NCBI RefSeq assembly: GCF_003574965.1 | Contig: NZ_CP032317.1 | Span: 3,224,001-3,288,000, forward strand | Length of the DNA stretch: 64,000 nt | Direction of reading: 5' to 3' | Source: Hymenobacter oligotrophus | GTDB taxonomy: Bacteria > Bacteroidota > Bacteroidia > Cytophagales > Hymenobacteraceae | Part shown: piece after piece, positions 59,844-64,000 of the stretch | Numbering within the stretch: the stretch's first letter is position 1 | How the letters are laid out: every line of letters begins with the position of its first letter | The notes under the pieces: generated by a model | What the model was told of the DNA's origin: nothing | The model's input: only the letters and a program-made list of their open reading frames with translations | Databases searched by the model: none | Position numbers and translations under genes: made by a program

Positions 59844-60833
59844 TTAATCCGCCAGCACGGCTTCGCTTTGGGCGATGGTGGCCAGGATGGCACGCACTTC
59901 GTCGGGGGTGTTGGCCTCTACCAACTGCGTGCGCCATTGCTTGGCACCCACCAAACCTTTGAAGTAGTGCGCGTAGTGGCGGCGCATCTCAAAAATGCCC
60001 ACTTTCGGGCCCTTCCACTCAATGCTCTTCTCGAAGTGCATTTGGCAGGCGCCTACGCGCTCCTCCAGGGTGGGCGGGGCCAGCTTTTCGCCGGTGGCCA
60101 GGTAGTGCTTGATTTCGCGGAAAATCCAGGGGTAGCCGATGGAAGCGCGGCCAATCATAATGCCGTCGACGCCGTAGCGGTTTTTGTACTCCATGGCTTT
60201 CTCGGGCGAATCGATGTCGCCGTTGCCGAAAATGGGAATGCGGATGCGCGGATTCTCCTTGATCTTGGCAATCAAGGTCCAATCGGCTTCGCCTTTGTAC
60301 ATCTGCACGCGGGTGCGGCCATGGATGGTCAGCGCCTCAATGCCAATATCCTGCAGGCGCTCAGCTACTTCCTCTACGTTGCGGGTCGAGTCGTCCCAAC
60401 CTAGGCGCGTCTTCACCGTCACGGGCAGGCGTGTGGCTTTTACCACGGCCTCGGTCATCTGCACCATCTTCGGAATATCGCGCAGCAGCGCCGCGCCAGC
60501 ACCCCGGCAGGCTACCTGCTTCACGGGGCAGCCGTAGTTAATATCGATGAGGTCGGGCCCGGCTACGGTGCTGATTTTGGCGCACTCGGCCATGGTTTGC
60601 ACATCGGAGCCGAAGAGCTGAATGCCGATGGGCCGCTCGTAGTCGAACACGTCGAGCTTCTTTTTGCTCTTGGCCGCGTCGCGGATCAGGCCTTCCGACG
60701 ACACAAATTCGGTGTACATCAGATCGGCGCCGCCCTGCTTGCACACGGCACGGAACGGCGGGTCCGATACGTCCTCCATGGGGGCAAGCAGCAGCGGAAA
60801 ATCGGGCAGGGCGAGGTCGCGGATGTAGACCAT
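59844..60833 (-). CDS. tRNA-dihydrouridine synthase, DusB-like
   Basis: The 329-residue product is a TIM-barrel flavoprotein: LLLAPMEDVSDPPFRAVC, the catalytic Cys102 in INYGCPVKQVACRGAGAALL, then VTVKTRLGWDD, ALTIHGRTR, and GNGDIDSPEKAMEY plus GIMIGRASIGYPWIF. This is the Dus family signature; the GCPVKQV motif and length suggest the DusB branch. It reduces uridine to dihydrouridine in the tRNA D-loop. A -7 box TAAATTTG on the minus strand (60904-60897) precedes it. Confidence 0.92.
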   Translation of the reverse strand: MVYIRDLALPDFPLLLAPMEDVSDPPFRAVCKQGGADLMYTEFVSSEGLIRDAAKSKKKLDVFDYERPIGIQLFGSDVQTMAECAKISTVAGPDLIDINYGCPVKQVACRGAGAALLRDIPKMVQMTEAVVKATRLPVTVKTRLGWDDSTRNVEEVAERLQDIGIEALTIHGRTRVQMYKGEADWTLIAKIKENPRIRIPIFGNGDIDSPEKAMEYKNRYGVDGIMIGRASIGYPWIFREIKHYLATGEKLAPPTLEERVGACQMHFEKSIEWKGPKVGIFEMRRHYAHYFKGLVGAKQWRTQLVEANTPDEVRAILATIAQSEAVLAD

Positions 60834-60896
60834 ACTGTGGGGGCGCCGCGCAAGCGTCGGGCTGACGTTGAACGGCGCCGGTTAGCGTATTTTGCG

Positions 60897-60904
60897 CAAA
60901 TTTA
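60897..60904 (-). promoter_or_regulatory. -7 box of the Dus gene
   Basis: The minus strand reads TAAATTTG, an exact TAnnTTTG match, 64 bp before the start codon at 60833. Confidence 0.45.
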
Positions 60905-60960
60905 CGACAGAAGAGTGGTCAGTAGCCGGTATGGAGTACTGAGACTCAGCCACCCGGGCA

Positions 60961-60993
60961 AAACGTGCCAGCCAATGCAGCCCTCGGCACGTT
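60961..60993 (+). promoter_or_regulatory. Hairpin in the leader of the CPBP protease gene
   Basis: AAACGTGCC and GGCACGTTT form a 9-bp stem with a 15-nt loop, followed by ATTTGTC, 39 bp before the ATG at 61032. It could be a weak terminator or leader structure; this region also shows GTAGTCAG-type words. Confidence 0.4.
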
Positions 60994-61031
60994 TATTTGT
61001 CTGACTACCGCCTACCAACTACCCAACGCGC

Positions 61032-62108
61032 ATGAAAGGTTTCGCCCGCTCCACCGAAACGCTGCACCCCGCCCTTACGCTGCTGCTGCTCACGCTGCTG
61101 GTGGTGGCGGGCATGTGCATCGGTATGTTTCTGGCTGTATCGGTGGTTACAATTACCTACGGCGTCGATCTGCTGCGCCTGCCCGAGGTACTGGCCTCGC
61201 CCGCGCGCTACACCTACGGCTGGGCTGTGCTGATGTGGCTGCAGGGCTTGTCGCTGCTTGCTGGGTTTGGAGCTGGCGCTTACTTTTTGCCCGTGCTGCG
61301 CGGCCTCAAGCCCGCCGACTACTTTATGCCGCGCCGCCCCACGCCGGGTTGGTGGCTGCTCGCGGCCATGGTGCTGATGATCGTGAGCATGCCGGCGCTA
61401 TCGGGCCTAGTAGCCTGGAACGCCGATGCTCACTTGCCCTCTTGGCTTTACGACCTAGAAAAAGGCGCCCGCGAAAAAGAAGACCAAGCTCAGGCGCTTA
61501 CCACTTTCCTGACCAAGTTTGGCACCACCACGCGCTTTTTGGTGGCGCTGCTGGTAGTGGCCGTGGTGCCTGCTATTGCCGAGGAGCTAACCTTCCGGGG
61601 CGTGGTGCTGCGCCAGTTTAGCCGCTGGACGAACTCTTTGCACTGGGGCGTGTGGCTGTCGGCTATCGTGTTCAGCGCCATTCACATGCAGTTCTTCGGG
61701 TTTGTGCCGCGCATGGTGTTGGGCGTGCTGCTGGGCTACCTGTTTGCCTGGAGCGGCAACATACTGGTACCCATGGCGGCCCACTTCGCCCAAAACGGCT
61801 TTCAGTTGCTGTTGCTGTTTTTGCAGCAGCGCGGCACCATCAGCTTCGATGCCGATGCCAACGAGCCCATGCCGTGGCCGCTGATGCTGCTTTCGCTGGT
61901 GCTTACCTTGGGGCTGCTGTACTGGCTGCAGCAGCAGTTTGCAGCGCACAAAGCCGCTACCACCGAGGCGCACGTGCTTACGGGCCACGGCGTGCAGGTG
62001 CGCACCCAAGCCGACGCGCCGCTGCCTGCGCCGCCAGTAGCCGGGCACACGCTCACCTCGCACGGCATCGAAACGCCGCCCGAAGCTTCCGGCCGTATAA
62101 CCACCTAG
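61032..62108 (+). CDS. CPBP-family intramembrane glutamic endopeptidase
   Basis: The 358-residue product has eight to nine transmembrane segments. The CAAX-protease/CPBP signatures are intact: EELTFRG (Glu184-Glu185 as catalytic), FSAIHMQFFGF with a conserved His, and ILVPMAAHFAQN with another His. Such proteases cleave within membranes and act in stress signalling or bacteriocin immunity. The C-terminal 60 residues are polar and Pro/Ala/Thr-rich. The stop TAG lies in CCTAGG and cdsA follows in the same direction. Confidence 0.88.
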   Translation: MKGFARSTETLHPALTLLLLTLLVVAGMCIGMFLAVSVVTITYGVDLLRLPEVLASPARYTYGWAVLMWLQGLSLLAGFGAGAYFLPVLRGLKPADYFMPRRPTPGWWLLAAMVLMIVSMPALSGLVAWNADAHLPSWLYDLEKGAREKEDQAQALTTFLTKFGTTTRFLVALLVVAVVPAIAEELTFRGVVLRQFSRWTNSLHWGVWLSAIVFSAIHMQFFGFVPRMVLGVLLGYLFAWSGNILVPMAAHFAQNGFQLLLLFLQQRGTISFDADANEPMPWPLMLLSLVLTLGLLYWLQQQFAAHKAATTEAHVLTGHGVQVRTQADAPLPAPPVAGHTLTSHGIETPPEASGRITT

Positions 62109-62215
62109 GGCCGTCGCCACTGCATTTTCCCGCCATCAGCACCTTTGCACTTTTGATTACCTCCGCAACTCCGTCGTCGCCCGCCAACTCGCCCGAAGCT
62201 GCTAAGCCGCCTGGC

Positions 62216-63067
62216 ATGTCGAACATGTGGCAACGCATTATTTCCGGCGCCATCGGGGCCGTAGCGCTGCTGGGCTGCATTTGGTACAGCGGCTGGACGT
62301 TCGGCTTGTTTTTCGGCATCGTGCAGGCCCGCATGCTGTGGGAGTTTTACCGCATGATGCGCGTGGCCGGCTACCGGCCCGCCGCCATCATCGGCACGGG
62401 CACCAGCTTGGTGGTCTTCGGCCTGCTCTACGTACTCGGCGACGTGGATGCCCGCCCCTACGAAACCACCGAGCCGGTGCTGATCACGCTAGCCTCGCTA
62501 ATTCTAATTGTGCCCTTGGTGTTTCTGCTGCGCGAAATGGTTCGCTGGAACGACACCAACGAGCACCAACCCTTCGCCAACCTAGGCGTGGCCATGGGCG
62601 GCTTGTTCTACGTGAGCCTGCCCATGAGCCTGTTGTGCCTTATCGGTTTCACGGAAGACGGCTATGACTACCGCCGCATTTTTGGCTTGCTCTTTCTGGT
62701 GTGGGCGGCCGATACCGGAGCCTACATTGCCGGCAAAAACTTTGGCAAACACAAGCTGGCACCCGGCATCTCGCCCGGCAAAACCTGGGAAGGCTGGGTG
62801 GGCGGCACGTTGCTGACCCTAGGGGTAGGTTGGGGCCTGGGCTACCTGCTGCCCGATATGCCCCTGGCGCACCGCTTGGTGGCGGCCGCGGTGGTAGCGG
62901 TGTTCGGTGTGCTCGGCGATTTGGCCGAATCGATGCTGAAGCGCAGCGTAGGCGTAAAAGATTCGGGCCGCATATTGCCCGGCCACGGCGGTTTGCTCGA
63001 CCGGTTCGACGCCTTCTTGTTCATCGTGCCGGTGCTGGTGGTGCTGCTGCTGCTGTTCGATTTGTAA
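62216..63067 (+). CDS. cdsA: Phosphatidate cytidylyltransferase
   Basis: The 283-residue product makes CDP-diacylglycerol from phosphatidate and CTP at the inner membrane. It has about seven transmembrane helices and the diagnostic C-terminal motif SVGVKDSGRILPGHGGLLDRFDA (given by its ends), where Asp and Gly-His-Gly residues bind the substrate. The start was placed at the ATG at 62216 (MSNMWQRII); an in-frame TTG at 62151 would add a Pro/Ser-rich extension. The preceding CPBP gene is 107 bp upstream. Confidence 0.93.
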   Translation: MSNMWQRIISGAIGAVALLGCIWYSGWTFGLFFGIVQARMLWEFYRMMRVAGYRPAAIIGTGTSLVVFGLLYVLGDVDARPYETTEPVLITLASLILIVPLVFLLREMVRWNDTNEHQPFANLGVAMGGLFYVSLPMSLLCLIGFTEDGYDYRRIFGLLFLVWAADTGAYIAGKNFGKHKLAPGISPGKTWEGWVGGTLLTLGVGWGLGYLLPDMPLAHRLVAAAVVAVFGVLGDLAESMLKRSVGVKDSGRILPGHGGLLDRFDAFLFIVPVLVVLLLLFDL

Positions 63068-63138
63068 GCGGCACCTAGGGCCCTCGGCTCGCCAACGCTA
63101 GTCCTTTTAGCCTTTTTATGCGTATTGGGGAATCCTAG

Positions 63139-63146
63139 TACCTTTG
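63139..63146 (+). promoter_or_regulatory. -7 box of the glutamate dehydrogenase gene
   Basis: TACCTTTG is an exact TAnnTTTG match, 103 bp before the ATG at 63250. Confidence 0.5.
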
Positions 63147-63249
63147 GCGCGTCATTTTTCCGCCCGCTTGCTGGCTGCTCGGCCGGCCTCGGGCGGCCGC
63201 TGTTTTTTGCATTCCCCCATTCTTCAACCCCACTTACCCGACCAACAGC

Positions 63250-64000
63250 ATGGCCACTACGGTGTATAAAGAGCCGGCCCCTAAGGTGGACCGCGAGAAC
63301 CCCCTCGAATCCATGATGTCGCGTTTCAACGTTGCCGCCGATATTCTCGGCCTCGACGACGCGACGTACAACGTGCTGAAAGCGCCCGACAAGCAAGTCA
63401 TCGTGCACATCCCCGTGACGATGGACAACGGCCAAGTACGCGTTTTCGAGGGCTACCGCGTGGTTCATAACACGGTGCTCGGCCCGTCGAAAGGCGGCAT
63501 TCGCTACGATAAAAACGTGCACCTGGACGAGGTGAAAGCCTTGGCTGCCTGGATGACCTGGAAGTGCGCCGTGGTGGACATTCCGTACGGCGGTGCCAAA
63601 GGCGGCATCATCTGCGACCCCACCACCATGAGCCCCGGCGAAATTGAGCGCCTCACCCGCGCCTACACGCTGGCCATGAAGGACGTATTCGGCCCCGACA
63701 AGGACATTCCGGCCCCCGACATGGGCACCGGCCCGCGCGAAATGGCGTGGCTGATGGACGAATTCTCCAAGACGGTAGGCATGACGTCGCCGGCCGTGGT
63801 TACGGGCAAGCCGCTGGTAATGGGCGGTTCGCTGGGCCGCACCGAGGCTACCGGCCGCGGGGTAATGGTATCGGCGCTGGCGGCTATGCGCAAGCTGGGC
63901 ATGGACCCTAAGGGGGCTTCGGCCGCTGTGCAGGGCTTTGGCAACGTGGGCTCGTGGGCAGCTAAGCTGCTTTGCGAGCAGGGCGTGAAAATCAAAGCCG
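63250..64000 (+). CDS. Glutamate dehydrogenase, N-terminal part (cut by window edge)
   Basis: The visible 250 residues include EGYRVVHNTVLGPSKGGIRYDKNV, MTWKCAVVDIPYGGAKGGI with Lys105 and catalytic Lys117, PDMGTGPREMAWLMDEF and the start of the nucleotide-binding domain VQGFGNVGSWAAKLL. This matches hexameric bacterial/archaeal-type Glu dehydrogenase (GDH family of Glu/Leu/Phe/Val dehydrogenases). It would interconvert glutamate and 2-oxoglutarate plus ammonia. The C-terminus lies outside the window. It is the third family member here after 28.6 and 43.9 kb. Confidence 0.92.
   Translation, partial: MATTVYKEPAPKVDRENPLESMMSRFNVAADILGLDDATYNVLKAPDKQVIVHIPVTMDNGQVRVFEGYRVVHNTVLGPSKGGIRYDKNVHLDEVKALAAWMTWKCAVVDIPYGGAKGGIICDPTTMSPGEIERLTRAYTLAMKDVFGPDKDIPAPDMGTGPREMAWLMDEFSKTVGMTSPAVVTGKPLVMGGSLGRTEATGRGVMVSALAAMRKLGMDPKGASAAVQGFGNVGSWAAKLLCEQGVKIKA

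Larger units (their letters stand above)
1043..63079. repeat. CCTAGG, highly iterated palindromic hexamer
   Basis: By eye about 90 copies are spread through the window at an average of one per 0.7 kb, both in and between genes. Roughly half extend to ACCTAGGG or CCCTAGGT. Examples: 1043, 3154, 3190, 6499, 10002, 12321, 18856, 23694, 32275, 32416, 32497, 40533, 48938, 54837, 58034, 63074. At about 60% GC chance would give near 20. The longest free stretch is about 2.3 kb (10.0-12.3 kb). See findings. Confidence 0.75.

Noticed and set aside
61652-62215. N-terminal extension of the cdsA frame into the CPBP gene
   Set aside because: The first 190 codons are an out-of-frame reading of the CPBP protease; the cdsA product is complete from 62216.
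1-64000. CRISPR array or tandem repeat array
   Set aside because: No regularly spaced direct repeats of 23-40 bp were seen; the short word repeats are irregular and self-complementary.

Overview
The window looks like chromosome from a high-GC member of the Bacteroidota, most likely Hymenobacter or a close relative (order Cytophagales). This is inferred from: -7 promoter boxes of the Bacteroidota type TAnnTTTG in front of many genes; no Shine-Dalgarno-like sequences and frequent GTG/TTG starts; type IX secretion parts (a PorE-like lipoprotein and a sorting-domain protein); a long NusB; DUF4293, DUF4476, DUF1573, YtxH and YbbR-type proteins; and roughly 60% GC. No phage, plasmid, integron or CRISPR array was seen.

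Layout. 1-4.3 kb: glycogen synthase (partial), panC, panD, a flippase-like membrane protein, heptose-phosphate adenylyltransferase, zinc metallopeptidase. 4.5-8.8 kb: acyl-CoA dehydrogenase, AraC regulator, a GGGP synthase family enzyme, a hypothetical membrane protein and a holin-X-like protein. 8.9-12.9 kb: a membrane J-domain/TPR protein, tRNA-Phe and a pair of heterodisulfide-reductase-like Fe-S proteins. 13-17.7 kb: a PorE-like OmpA lipoprotein, a duplicated DUF4476 protein and DUF4293. 17.8-28.4 kb: thiolase, GNAT, truA, two MsbA-like ABC exporters, two tRNA-Pro, a T9SS sorting-domain protein and an FAD oxidoreductase. 28.6-35.2 kb: leucine dehydrogenase, nusB, NAD-isocitrate dehydrogenase, and DUF1573-yajC-ybbR-coaE. 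35.2-47.4 kb: two GT-C-like membrane glycosyltransferases, tRNA-Val, AsmA, TerB, MscS, a Glu/Leu dehydrogenase family protein, ArsR and hemA. 47.8-64 kb: histidine kinase, CrtC/AttH lipoprotein, APC permease, a 1529-residue helicase-nuclease, a REP-associated tyrosine transposase (RAYT), DMT exporter, Dus, CPBP protease, cdsA and glutamate dehydrogenase (partial).

The genes are mostly housekeeping: coenzyme A supply (panC, panD, coaE), beta-oxidation (acyl-CoA dehydrogenase, thiolase, possibly the Fe-S pair as electron carriers), amino-acid nitrogen metabolism (three Glu/Leu/Phe/Val dehydrogenase family members), envelope assembly (PorE-like, AsmA, ABC exporters, CdsA, YajC) and RNA modification.

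The unusual content lies in the DNA itself. The hexamer CCTAGG occurs about 90 times (hand count), several times the composition-based expectation, and it appears to shape codon choice at Leu-Gly pairs and to contain many TAG stop codons. This resembles the HIP1 palindrome of cyanobacteria. There are also long perfect palindromes acting as shared terminators between convergent genes, gene spacers built of short words followed by their reverse complements, a dispersed TGTCATCCTGAGC-type inverted repeat, and a REP/BIME-like element with a RAYT gene elsewhere in the window. The helicase-nuclease directly upstream of the RAYT is the best candidate for an uncharacterised defence or repair protein.
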